A DNA stretch of 64,000 nucleotides from Halopelagius inordinatus (GTDB taxonomy: Archaea; Halobacteriota; Halobacteria; Halobacteriales; Haloferacaceae): the NCBI RefSeq assembly GCF_900113245.1, contig NZ_FOOQ01000001.1, positions 248,001 to 312,000 on the forward strand, read 5' to 3'. Position numbers and translations under genes: made by a program. Below the pieces are notes generated by a model. It was not told the origin of the DNA, made no database searches, and saw only the letters and a list, made by a program, of their open reading frames with translations. How positions within the stretch are numbered: position 1 is the stretch's first letter; every line of letters begins with the position of its first letter. Positions 1-7,851 of the stretch are shown here, piece by piece.

Positions 1-1397
1 CGATGCAGGTGACCGGCGTCGTCATCGGATTCGTCACCCTGCGCGTCCTCGTCATCCCGTTGTTCGAGCGGACGCCGCTGAACCTCGACGACCGCCTGTC
101 GATAAAGGACGGCCACGTCGTCGTCGCGGAGTACCGACGGGACACCGGCGTTCTCCTCGACGAACTCGAACAACTCGACGTGGGGTACGTCCTCGTCGAA
201 TCCGACGAAGAGGAGGCGAAACGGCTCTCCGACGACGGCTATCAGGCCATCAACGGCGACCCCGAAGACCCCGACGACCTCGCCCGCGCCAGCATCGGGA
301 AGGCGTCGCTCCTCATCACCGACGCGGGCGACCGAACCGCGAGCGTCGTCCTGACCGCTCTGGAAGCCAACGAGGACCTCCGGGTGGTCAGTTTCACCGC
401 CTCGACGCGCCGGAAACCCGCGCTCGCGGAGATAGGCGTCGACCGGAGCGTCGCGCCGCACGCACTCATCGGACGGCGACTGGCCGAGAAAGCGACGACG
501 CCAGTCGACGTCGGCACCGCTGGCGGCGAGGAGGTGACGGTCCGCGAGATTCTCGTCCGACGGGGGAGTCCGCTCCACGGCGTCTCGATACGCGACTCTC
601 CGCTCGCCGCGCACCCCGACCTGACGCTCGTCGCCGGGTGGTTCGACGGCGAGCTCCGCATCCCGCCGTCGCCCGACGACAGACTCACGCCCAACACCGT
701 GTTGGTCGTCGCCGGCCCGGAGAGCGACATCGACGAGGCGACGGACGAGATGGGGAACGTCCGGAGACCGACGGACTCCTCGCACTCCCGCGTCGTCGTC
801 GCCGGGTTCGGAGAGGGCGGACACGCGGCCCTCGAAGCGCTTCCCGAAGAGACCACGGTCACGACGATAGACGACTCGGCGGACGCGAACGCCGACGTCA
901 CCGGCGACGTGACCGAACCCGAGACGCTCCGCGCGGCCGGTATCGAGGACGCTTCGGCGTTGGTCGTCACCGTCGACGACGACGCGACGGCGCTTCTGAC
1001 CGTGGCGATGGCCCGGTCGCTCTCTCCCGGCGTGGAGATTCTCGCGCGCGTGACCGACGCGGACAAGGCGTCCCCGGCGTTTCGGGCCGGGGCCGACTAC
1101 GTCCTCTCGGTTCAGCAGGTGTGCGCTCGGTTGGTCGCCGCGGAGGTACACGGCGAACGCGTCATGGCTCCCGCCGCACAGATTCGACTCGTCCGCGCGG
1201 ACGCGGACCCGTTCGTCGGCGAGTCGTTGCGCGACGCGCGCCGCGATACCGAACGCGGGTGGACGGTGGTCGGTATCGTACGTGACGGCGCGGTTCGAAC
1301 CGACGAGCGAACCGTCGTCGAAGCCGACGACGAGATGGTCGTCGCCGGGAGCGACGAGGCGATACAGGAGTTCGAGCGGACGGTGGACACCTCCTAA
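1..1397 (+). CDS. RCK-regulated potassium channel protein, 5' end outside the window
   Basis: This is the cytoplasmic part of a potassium channel or K+ transport regulator, which gates K+ flux by binding nucleotide. About 464 residues are visible. A hydrophobic stretch at the very N-terminus (residues 1-20) looks like the end of the last pore helix, so the membrane part lies upstream of the window. Two TrkA-N/TrkA-C pairs follow. The first Rossmann fold (about 36-150) lacks the GxGxxG signature, whereas the second (about 262-375) has GFGEGG. Only one half may therefore bind NAD(H). The architecture is that of haloarchaeal two-RCK channel proteins. The gene ends just before a stem-loop element. 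Confidence 0.85.
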   Translation, partial: MQVTGVVIGFVTLRVLVIPLFERTPLNLDDRLSIKDGHVVVAEYRRDTGVLLDELEQLDVGYVLVESDEEEAKRLSDDGYQAINGDPEDPDDLARASIGKASLLITDAGDRTASVVLTALEANEDLRVVSFTASTRRKPALAEIGVDRSVAPHALIGRRLAEKATTPVDVGTAGGEEVTVREILVRRGSPLHGVSIRDSPLAAHPDLTLVAGWFDGELRIPPSPDDRLTPNTVLVVAGPESDIDEATDEMGNVRRPTDSSHSRVVVAGFGEGGHAALEALPEETTVTTIDDSADANADVTGDVTEPETLRAAGIEDASALVVTVDDDATALLTVAMARSLSPGVEILARVTDADKASPAFRAGADYVLSVQQVCARLVAAEVHGERVMAPAAQIRLVRADADPFVGESLRDARRDTERGWTVVGIVRDGAVRTDERTVVEADDEMVVAGSDEAIQEFERTVDTS

Positions 1398-1451
1398 CCC
1401 ACTTTTTCTCGGGGGCGCGGAGCGCCCCCGACAAAACCTGGAGGAAAAAGA
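1395..1451 (+). repeat. Dispersed stem-loop element, copy 1, possible terminator
   Basis: Directly after the channel gene comes CCAC, then T5, then a perfect 9-bp stem (CGGGGGCGC/GCGCCCCCG, 1410-1430) with a 3-nt loop, then CAAAACCTGGAGGAAAAA. The same order of blocks occurs at 31177-31250 after carS, with a different hairpin. The T5 tract could end the upstream transcript, but neither strand has a U-run after the hairpin, so it is not a bacterial-style terminator. The element also lies beyond the end of etfA and could serve both converging genes. Confidence 0.6.
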
Positions 1452-1490
1452 CCGCACAGCCCGACGGGCGGTTCCGCTGACTGTTCTCGG

Positions 1491-2444
1491 TTACTCGAAC
1501 TGCTCGATGAGTGCCGGAACCACGTCGAACAGGTCGCCGACGACGCCGTAGTCGGCGATATCGAAGATTGGGGCGTTCGAGTCGGTGTTGATGGCGACGA
1601 TGGTGTCCGAGCCTTTCATCCCCGCGACGTGTTGGACCGCGCCCGAGATGCCGACGGCGATGTACACGTCCGGCGTGACGACTTTACCGGACTGTCCGAC
1701 CTGCCGACTCGACGGCAACCACCCGTTGTCGACGATGGGACGCGACGCAGAGAGCGTCGCGCCGAGTGCGTCCGCCAGTCGTTCGACGAGTTCGAGGTTC
1801 TCCTCTTCTTCTATCCCCCGTCCGACGGAGACCAACACGTCCGCGTCCGAGATGTCCACGTCGCCGTTTCCGACCTCTTGGAACCCGGTGACGTGAGACC
1901 GTATCGCGCTCTCGTCGGGAGCGAAATCGAGCGGCCGTATCTCCGCGCTACCGGGTTCTTCGGCGGGAATCCACTCGCCGCCGCGGACGGTAATCGCCGC
2001 GCGTTCGGTCGCTACGTCGACAGTCGTCTCAACTTTCGACCCGTACATCTCGCGGGTCACGGTGAGGGTTTCGTCGAACGTCACGTCGACGGCGTCCGTG
2101 ACGAGAGGGACGTCGAGACGACTCGCCACCGCGGGCGCGTAGTCGAGGCCGTTCACCGAGTGCGGCATGACGACGAACTGCGGAGCGCACTGCTCTGAGA
2201 GTGCCGCGACGGCCTGTAGATACACGTCGTGGTTGAACTCCTCGCCGTGATCCACCGTGTGAATCACGTCCACGCCCTCGATGTCCAGGTCGTCGGCGAA
2301 CTCGTCTATCATCCCGCTTATCACGGCGACGTGGAGTTCGCCGCCCGTCTCGTCGGCGAGTTCGCGTCCGAGGGTCACGAGTTCGAAACTCACGTCGCGA
2401 AGCGACCCGCGGCGGTGGTCGGCGACGACGAGTACGTCCGTCAT
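1491..2444 (-). CDS. etfA: Electron transfer flavoprotein, alpha subunit
   Basis: This is the FAD-carrying alpha subunit of the ETF heterodimer, which takes electrons from acyl-CoA and similar dehydrogenases and passes them to the membrane quinone pool. Its 317 residues are normal for the family. The C-terminal FAD domain is clear, with [20 protein letters not shown] followed by the [15 protein letters not shown] and [20 protein letters not shown] stretches typical of EtfA/FixB. The start codon overlaps the etfB stop by 4 nt (ATGA), so the two are translationally coupled. Confidence 0.95.
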   Translation of the reverse strand: MTDVLVVADHRRGSLRDVSFELVTLGRELADETGGELHVAVISGMIDEFADDLDIEGVDVIHTVDHGEEFNHDVYLQAVAALSEQCAPQFVVMPHSVNGLDYAPAVASRLDVPLVTDAVDVTFDETLTVTREMYGSKVETTVDVATERAAITVRGGEWIPAEEPGSAEIRPLDFAPDESAIRSHVTGFQEVGNGDVDISDADVLVSVGRGIEEEENLELVERLADALGATLSASRPIVDNGWLPSSRQVGQSGKVVTPDVYIAVGISGAVQHVAGMKGSDTIVAINTDSNAPIFDIADYGVVGDLFDVVPALIEQFE

Positions 2445-3244
2445 TCTGCCCCCACCCCCTTCTCGCGGAGGGCGTCCGCCAGTTGCGCGGCTTGCTCTCC
2501 CGCGTCGCCCTCGTAGAACGTCGCGTCCGACTCGCTTTCCGGTTCGTACATGTCGGTCAGCGTCAGTTTGCTCTCGACGGCCGCCGCGTCGAGTCCGAGG
2601 TCAGACAGAGACGTCTCGGCTATCTCCTTTGACTGGGCCTGTCGGATGCCGCGGAGACTGGCGTACCGCGGTTCGTTGATACCCGTCTGGATGGTGAGCA
2701 CGGCCGGAAGTTCGATCTCCGTCAGTTCCTCTACGCCGCCTTCGAGTTCGCGGTGGACGCCCGCGACGCCCTCGTCGAGGACCCGTTCTTTGTCGAGTGC
2801 GTTCACGACCGCACCCCACTCGAACCCGACGCTCTCGGCGAGAGAGACGCCCGTGGCCCCGAACCCGGTGTCGTTGGCCTGCACGCCAGACAGCACGAAG
2901 TCGGGCTCTTCCGCTTCGACGACGGCGCGGAGGAGTCGCGCCTTCGCGGCCACGTCGAGCAGACCCACCTCTTCGAGTGCGTCGTCCCAGACGCGAACCG
3001 CGCGGTCGACGCCTTTCGCGAGTGCCATCCGAATCGTCTCTTCGCTTCGCGCGGGACCGATAGTCACGGAGACGATTTCGACGTCCTCGTCGGACGCCTC
3101 GCGCAGTTGCACGGCCTCTTCGACCGCGTACTCGTCCCACTCGTTGAGGTCGTAGTCGAGATATCGCGAGTCGACCGCGAGATCCGCTATCTCGAAGTCG
3201 TCTTGCACTTCGGCGACCTCCTTTACGGTCACGAGAACCTTCAT
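2441..3244 (-). CDS. etfB: Electron transfer flavoprotein, beta subunit
   Basis: This is the AMP-binding beta subunit of ETF, partner of the downstream etfA. About 267 residues are encoded. The N-terminus MKVLVTVKEVAEV and the region around VNALDKE.RVLDE are typical of EtfB/FixA. Two adjacent ATGs exist (3247 and 3244). I chose the second because family members begin MKVLV. A TATA-like CGTAAACG (3269-3276) lies about 27 nt upstream, so the etfBA message is probably leaderless. Confidence 0.94.
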   Translation of the reverse strand: MKVLVTVKEVAEVQDDFEIADLAVDSRYLDYDLNEWDEYAVEEAVQLREASDEDVEIVSVTIGPARSEETIRMALAKGVDRAVRVWDDALEEVGLLDVAAKARLLRAVVEAEEPDFVLSGVQANDTGFGATGVSLAESVGFEWGAVVNALDKERVLDEGVAGVHRELEGGVEELTEIELPAVLTIQTGINEPRYASLRGIRQAQSKEIAETSLSDLGLDAAAVESKLTLTDMYEPESESDATFYEGDAGEQAAQLADALREKGVGAE

Positions 3245-3369
3245 CATCGACTCATCTCTTTACGGGACGTAAACGTTTTCGGGAGAGCGCGCGGCGACGT
3301 TCGATCGGAATCGCCCCACCGCACCCGCATTCCGACGTATCGGCCGCGAGGACGGGGTCGCCCGTCGCG

Positions 3370-4599
3370 TCAGTTCGCCGCGCCGTCCACGTCGTCTTCG
3401 TCCGGCAGAGAGATGAGGTTCTCCCGACCGAGTCTGAGTTTCGTGACGCGCCCGTCGTCGGCCATCGCAGAGAGCAGTTGCGATACTTTGGCGTCGGACC
3501 AGCCGGTCTCTTTGACGATGTTGGCCTGCTTCATCCGACCGCCGTTCCGTTCGAGGAGGCGTTCGACCCGTTCCTCGTCCGAGAGCAGAGACGGGTCGAC
3601 GCCGTCATCGTCGCCCTCGTCGTCTCCGTCGGTCTCTCCCGTTCCGTCGTCGGGTTCGTTCGGACCCGCGGTCCCGGTTCGTCCCTCGTTCGAGGGGTCG
3701 TCGGCCGGCACCGTCTCTCCGGTCGGCGCCCCGCCGTTCACCGTCGCAGTGGTGTTCTCGGGCGCGCTCGCGTCGTCGCGCCGTCCGCGAAGCACCACTG
3801 CGGCCCCGAGTGCGAGTGCGACGAGGACGAGAGCCCCGCCACCGACGTAGAGGGGCCACTGGAAGGCCTGTTGGATGTCGTTGCGGCGGTACGTGACGAC
3901 GAGTCGGTCGTCGTCGTCGAACTCTGAGGGGCCGTCCAGAATGATGGCGTTGTTCTGCTGTTTCACCGGGACGCTCGTCGTGTTCGTGGTGTACCCCTCC
4001 GGCGGCTGGATTATCATCCGCTGGTTTTTCCCCATCAGCGAGAGCCACGTCGGCGACGACTCGGACTGGTCGCTCGGGACGAGAAAGACGTCGCCCAAGC
4101 GGAGGCCGTCGCCGTCGCCCTGCTTGAGAAAGTTCGTCCAGACGAACGACATCGAGAGCGTTCCGCTGTCGTCGCCGGTCGAGTAGTCGTACGTCGCGTT
4201 CCGGATCTCCATCTCGCGTCCGGTCGTCTCGCTGGCACGCGAGGCGATCTGTCTGAACAGGTCGGCGTCGACGCCCACGTCGGACTCGCCGCTCTCGTAC
4301 GCGCGCCCGATCTGTTCGAAGGCGGCCGTCTCGTTTTCGCCGTCGAGGTCGTAGGTGACCCGGACGTGCCACTCGGCGCTTCGGTCCGCTCTGAGATCGA
4401 CCCGCATCACCGTCTCGGGCGACCGATCGAACGAGGAGTCTGTCTGCGCCCAGACGCCGCCGTCCGCCGACGTCCGGAGGGCGGCGGCTCTGTCCGACCC
4501 CGACCCGGAGGCGGCGGCCGCCGGGGTCGGCGCGGCGACGGCGGGTCCGACGCCGGAGAGCACGAGGAGGAGGGCTGTGAAAATCGCGACACTCCGCAT
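3370..4599 (-). CDS. Membrane-spanning HTH regulator with an extracellular domain
   Basis: This 409-residue protein is built like a one-component signal transducer. It has an N-terminal signal peptide (1-22, ending AVAAP), an extracytoplasmic beta-rich domain of about 180 residues (60-245), one transmembrane helix (about 252-275) followed by arginines, an acidic Gly/Glu/Asp linker, and a C-terminal winged helix (about 340-400, with QANIVKETGWSDAKVSQLLS as the recognition region). The family is common in haloarchaea, but I know of no characterised member. It is divergent from an exported protein gene, which may be its target. The function is inferred from architecture only. Confidence 0.75.
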   Translation of the reverse strand: MRSVAIFTALLLVLSGVGPAVAAPTPAAAASGSGSDRAAALRTSADGGVWAQTDSSFDRSPETVMRVDLRADRSAEWHVRVTYDLDGENETAAFEQIGRAYESGESDVGVDADLFRQIASRASETTGREMEIRNATYDYSTGDDSGTLSMSFVWTNFLKQGDGDGLRLGDVFLVPSDQSESSPTWLSLMGKNQRMIIQPPEGYTTNTTSVPVKQQNNAIILDGPSEFDDDDRLVVTYRRNDIQQAFQWPLYVGGGALVLVALALGAAVVLRGRRDDASAPENTTATVNGGAPTGETVPADDPSNEGRTGTAGPNEPDDGTGETDGDDEGDDDGVDPSLLSDEERVERLLERNGGRMKQANIVKETGWSDAKVSQLLSAMADDGRVTKLRLGRENLISLPDEDDVDGAAN

Positions 4600-4757
4600 T
4601 TGTTGGTGGTTCCTCGTGGCACTCTCAAAACGCTTTCCATCGGTTGAACGCGAGATGACGGTCGAAAACGCCGCCGCATCTCCCGCTGAGGAGCCGTTAC
4701 GTTGTCTAACGGCAGAATGACTGCATTTTTAGTACTCTGATACTGTAGCGTCCGAAT

Positions 4758-6092
4758 ATGAGAGCCCTCCCCGTGACGTTCGCCGTCCTCTTGGTCCTCT
4801 CCTCGGTCGCCGCCGCGGCGGGGACGGCGGCTATCTCGCCCCCTGGTCCGTCTACGCCGGCGACGACGGACGCTCCGGCCGTCGGCGAGGGGACCGACCA
4901 ACTCGCGCCGTCGAGAGAGTTGGTCACGAACCATACAGCGCAGAACGCGACCCTCGGCGTCCTCGGGATTCCGCCCGGCACCGTCGAGCGGAGTTCGCTC
5001 GAAACGCGAACCGTCGACCTCGGTCCGTCGCTGGCCTTCGAGTCGAACGCGACGGCCGCGCGCATGGAGACGCTCCGGCGAGTCGAGCGAATCGAGTCGA
5101 CGTCGGACGCCGACCGTCGTCAACAGTTACTGCTCGAAGAGATGAGCGACATCGAACAGCGCACCGTCGACCTCCGGGCGCGGCAGCGAACGGCCATCGC
5201 CGCCTACGGCGCGGGCGACATCTCCGCTCGAACGTTCCTCGTCGAACTCGCGATGATCGACATCCGAGCGTCCGCGTTGGAGGAACGACGCGACCGAATC
5301 GAGGATATCGCGCTCGCGATGTCGGACTTCTCCATCTCTCAGCGGTCGGCCGACCTCGAACGGGAACTCGACACGTTCACCGGCCCCGTCCGCGGTCAGG
5401 CCGTGGACGTCCTCAGTGGCGAGGAAGACTCCGCTCGGTTCTTCGTCCAGTCCGCCCCCGACAGCGTCGTCCTCGGCGTCATCGACGACGGGACGTACGT
5501 CCGAGAGGCGTACCGCGGCACACTCCGCCAGCGCGGTTCCGAGACCATCACCACGCCCGCCGCGCTGAACATCACCGCGGAGTCGTACCCCAACCTCTAC
5601 GCGCTCCGGAACCGGCAGAACGGCACCGACGTGGTCGGCTCCGGCGACAGCTACCTCGTTCGCATCCAACACGAACGCGGGGAGCTCTCGGCGTTCGTCG
5701 ACAGCGGTTCCGAATCCGTGTTCAAGGAGTTCCAACGCCGACCGCTCGACACGATGGAGACCGAGAAGGCCGGTACGTCCGTCAAAGACGGCCTCCGGCT
5801 GACGGCGTATCGGAGCTACTCCGGGGGACCGGTGCTCGTCCAGTTGAACGACTCCGAAACCGGAGAACCGGTGGACGCCCGAATCACCGTCGGCCCCTCC
5901 GGCGGACGGAGTACGAGCGTCGGGCGGACCGGCGCGGACGGACGCCTGTGGACTCTCGCTCCGGGTCAGTCCTACCAGATCACGGCCATCGACGACATCT
6001 CGGTCGTCCTCCTCTCCGTCGAGTCGTCCCCGCCGCCGCTCGTCCACGACCGGCAACCGAACCAGACGAACGTCACGCCCGTCGAGCAGTAG
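4758..6092 (+). CDS. Exported haloarchaeal protein with a C-terminal Ig-like module
   Basis: This 444-residue protein has a Sec-type signal peptide (1-24, MRALPVTFAVLLVLSSVAAA). A helical, coiled-coil-prone middle follows (about 95-215, rich in Glu/Arg heptads), with a mixed region after it and a C-terminal beta-sandwich-like repeat (about 355-430) resembling carboxypeptidase-regulatory or Ig-like domains. No catalytic motif is seen. It lies back to back with the membrane-spanning HTH regulator and directly before a pilin-like gene, so a cell-surface role is likely. A TTTTTAGTA box (4725-4733) lies about 29 nt before the ATG. I do not recognise a named family with confidence. Confidence 0.7.
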   Translation: MRALPVTFAVLLVLSSVAAAAGTAAISPPGPSTPATTDAPAVGEGTDQLAPSRELVTNHTAQNATLGVLGIPPGTVERSSLETRTVDLGPSLAFESNATAARMETLRRVERIESTSDADRRQQLLLEEMSDIEQRTVDLRARQRTAIAAYGAGDISARTFLVELAMIDIRASALEERRDRIEDIALAMSDFSISQRSADLERELDTFTGPVRGQAVDVLSGEEDSARFFVQSAPDSVVLGVIDDGTYVREAYRGTLRQRGSETITTPAALNITAESYPNLYALRNRQNGTDVVGSGDSYLVRIQHERGELSAFVDSGSESVFKEFQRRPLDTMETEKAGTSVKDGLRLTAYRSYSGGPVLVQLNDSETGEPVDARITVGPSGGRSTSVGRTGADGRLWTLAPGQSYQITAIDDISVVLLSVESSPPPLVHDRQPNQTNVTPVEQ

Positions 6093-6149
6093 CCGCCCGC
6101 TCGGACTCGCGGACGAACGTTCTTGTACCGTGAGCGGACCACACTCGCC

Positions 6150-6638
6150 GTGTCCGCCCGCGCGCTCTCTCCCGTCGTCGGCGTCGTCGTCCTCGTCGGT
6201 CTCACCGTCGCCGTGGCCGCTGTCGTCGGCGCGGGAGCCGTCGCGTTCGCGCCCGAAGACGCCGCGACCGACCGGTCTCGCGGCCAGCCGTCGGCGGGAG
6301 TCGCGCTCTCTTTGACGGCCGACGGCGACACCGCGACGCTGACGCACGAGGCGGGCCGTCCGCTCTCGGTTCGACGTCTCCGAGTTCGCGTCGAGGTGGA
6401 CGGGACGCCGTTGCGCCACCAACCGCCGGTCCCGTTCTTCTCCGCGCGCGGGTTCCGCTCCGGTCCGACGGGGCCGTTCAACGCCGCGAGCGACGGGACG
6501 TGGTCGGTCGGTGAACGCGCGTCGTTCGCCGTCGCGGGGACGAACGACCCGGCGCTCGAAGCGGGGCGGACGGTGACCGTGACGGTGTACGACGGGAACC
6601 GTCGCGTCGCGCGCCTCTCGGCAGTCGCGGATGGCTGA
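6150..6638 (+). CDS. Type IV pilin-like protein (archaeal N-terminal pilin domain)
   Basis: This predicted surface protein has about 162 residues. The N-terminus (MSARALSPVVGVVVLVGLTV) is the haloarchaeal type IV pilin signature: a short basic tip, a prepilin-peptidase site before LSPVVG, and an uninterrupted hydrophobic helix used for pilus assembly. I chose the GTG at 6150 over an upstream TTG at 6123 because it puts the cleavage site close to the N-terminus, as in known haloarchaeal pilins. The mature part is a small beta-rich domain. It follows the exported protein gene by 57 nt, probably in the same transcript. It may be a minor pilin. Confidence 0.75.
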   Translation: MSARALSPVVGVVVLVGLTVAVAAVVGAGAVAFAPEDAATDRSRGQPSAGVALSLTADGDTATLTHEAGRPLSVRRLRVRVEVDGTPLRHQPPVPFFSARGFRSGPTGPFNAASDGTWSVGERASFAVAGTNDPALEAGRTVTVTVYDGNRRVARLSAVADG

Positions 6639-6675
6639 GACCGCCGCAAAACTCGACTCGGATGGGGAGGCCGGG

Positions 6676-7344
6676 TTACGCGTCGGTTTCGGTGCCGACT
6701 TCGGCCGCGTCGGCGTCCGGGGCCTCTTCGGGCGCGCGAGCGATGGTCGTGATGGCGCGCGGACTGCCGGGGCGGGCCTGTTGGATGTGGTGTTCTATCT
6801 CGACGAACCCGGCCTCCTCGAACATCCGCTGGGCCTCGTGTTCGTCGTAGAACAGCATGATGGTGTCTGCGAGCTTCTGGAACAGCGTCGTCTTCGGGTA
6901 GTCCGGCCCGACGACGAGGACGCGGTGGCCGGGCTTGACGACGCGGCGGAACTCCCGAAGCGCCGCGACGGGGTTCGGCCAGTACTCGATAGAGCCCGAC
7001 GACCAGACGGCGTCGAAGGAGTCGTCCGAAAAGGGGAGACGCTCGGCGTCGCCGCGGTAGAAGCGCACGTCGTCGTTCTTCCCGAACTTGGCGAACGCCT
7101 TCTCTAGCTGGTGTGCGCTCTGGTCGAGTCCGTGGACGTCGCCGGTGTGCTGGAGGAGCCCTTCGGTCGCGAATCCGGTTCCACACCCCACGTCCAACAC
7201 CCGGTCGTCGGACCGGAGGGCCAAGAGTTCGAGCGCTTCGTCGCGCATCTCCTCGTTCCAGATGAACGGGTTGATGCGGTCGTACACCTTCGAGAGGTAT
7301 TTGTAGAACAGACGGGCCCGTGACTTGTCTTCGAGGACTCCCAT
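6676..7344 (-). CDS. SAM-dependent methyltransferase, class I, quinone-methyltransferase-like
   Basis: This soluble methyltransferase has about 222 residues. Motif I is VLDVGCGTGFATEG, followed by an acidic motif II (GLDQSAHQLEKA), RFYRGDAERLPFSDDSFD and WSSGSIEYWPNP. The overall pattern is like the MPBQ/MSBQ and menaquinone methyltransferases, and haloarchaea use menaquinone, so a quinone substrate is plausible but unproven. The start at 7344 (MGVLEDKSRARLFYKYLS) begins where homology starts; a longer upstream frame would overlap the atp promoter. The tail is acidic. The gene is divergent from atpH, which fits a respiratory role. Confidence 0.85.
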   Translation of the reverse strand: MGVLEDKSRARLFYKYLSKVYDRINPFIWNEEMRDEALELLALRSDDRVLDVGCGTGFATEGLLQHTGDVHGLDQSAHQLEKAFAKFGKNDDVRFYRGDAERLPFSDDSFDAVWSSGSIEYWPNPVAALREFRRVVKPGHRVLVVGPDYPKTTLFQKLADTIMLFYDEHEAQRMFEEAGFVEIEHHIQQARPGSPRAITTIARAPEEAPDADAAEVGTETDA

Positions 7345-7480
7345 CGCCACAGAGTTCGAAGCCGTCTCCCATAACGGTGCGGATTCCGCGTCGGTCACGG
7401 CCGTAAGAGAGTTCAGTCGGCGCACCGTCACCGGTCCCCCGCCGAAACCGCCCGCGTCGGCGGGCGTTTTCCGCAAACAC

Positions 7481-7487
7481 CTTATAC
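7481..7487 (+). promoter_or_regulatory. TATA box of the ATP synthase operon
   Basis: The sequence CTTATAC lies about 34 nt before the atpH start. Transcription would begin about 8 nt upstream of the ATG, giving a very short leader. No other strong box occurs in the 174-nt gap shared with the divergent methyltransferase gene. Confidence 0.55.
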
Positions 7488-7518
7488 GCCGGTACTGCAA
7501 CTTTTCAGTGATACGAGT

Positions 7519-7851
7519 ATGCCGAGACCAGAGGTTCTCGAACGGATCAAGACTGCCGAGAACGAGGCCGACGACATCGTCGCAGAGGCCGAGGCCGACC
7601 GCGAGGAGCGAATCGCGGAGGCGCGACGCGAGGCAGAAGAGATCCGTCAACAGGCCGAGGAAGAGGCGCGTGAGTACGAGGAGGAACGTCTCGACGACGC
7701 TCGCTCAGACATCGAGGAAGAGCGCGCGGAGATCCTAGAGCGCGGCGAGAGAGCGCGCAAGGAACTCGTCGAAGACGCACAGGACAACGCTGACGAGGCG
7801 GTCGAATACGCCATCGAACAGTTCGAGGAGGCGGTGCATGCTCAGACCTGA
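7519..7851 (+). CDS. atpH: A-type ATP synthase subunit H
   Basis: This is the peripheral-stalk subunit H of the archaeal A-type ATP synthase, which pairs with subunit E to form the stator. Its 110 residues are almost entirely one charged coiled coil (Glu/Arg/Ala heptads from residue 5 to 100), as expected for the family. It is the first gene of the atp operon and overlaps atpI by 14 nt, so the two are translationally coupled. Confidence 0.93.
   Translation: MPRPEVLERIKTAENEADDIVAEAEADREERIAEARREAEEIRQQAEEEAREYEEERLDDARSDIEEERAEILERGERARKELVEDAQDNADEAVEYAIEQFEEAVHAQT

Noticed and set aside
7345-7650. A longer N-terminus for the methyltransferase, starting at 7650
   Set aside because: It would run through the atp promoter and the atpH start, and homology begins at MGVLEDKSRARLF.
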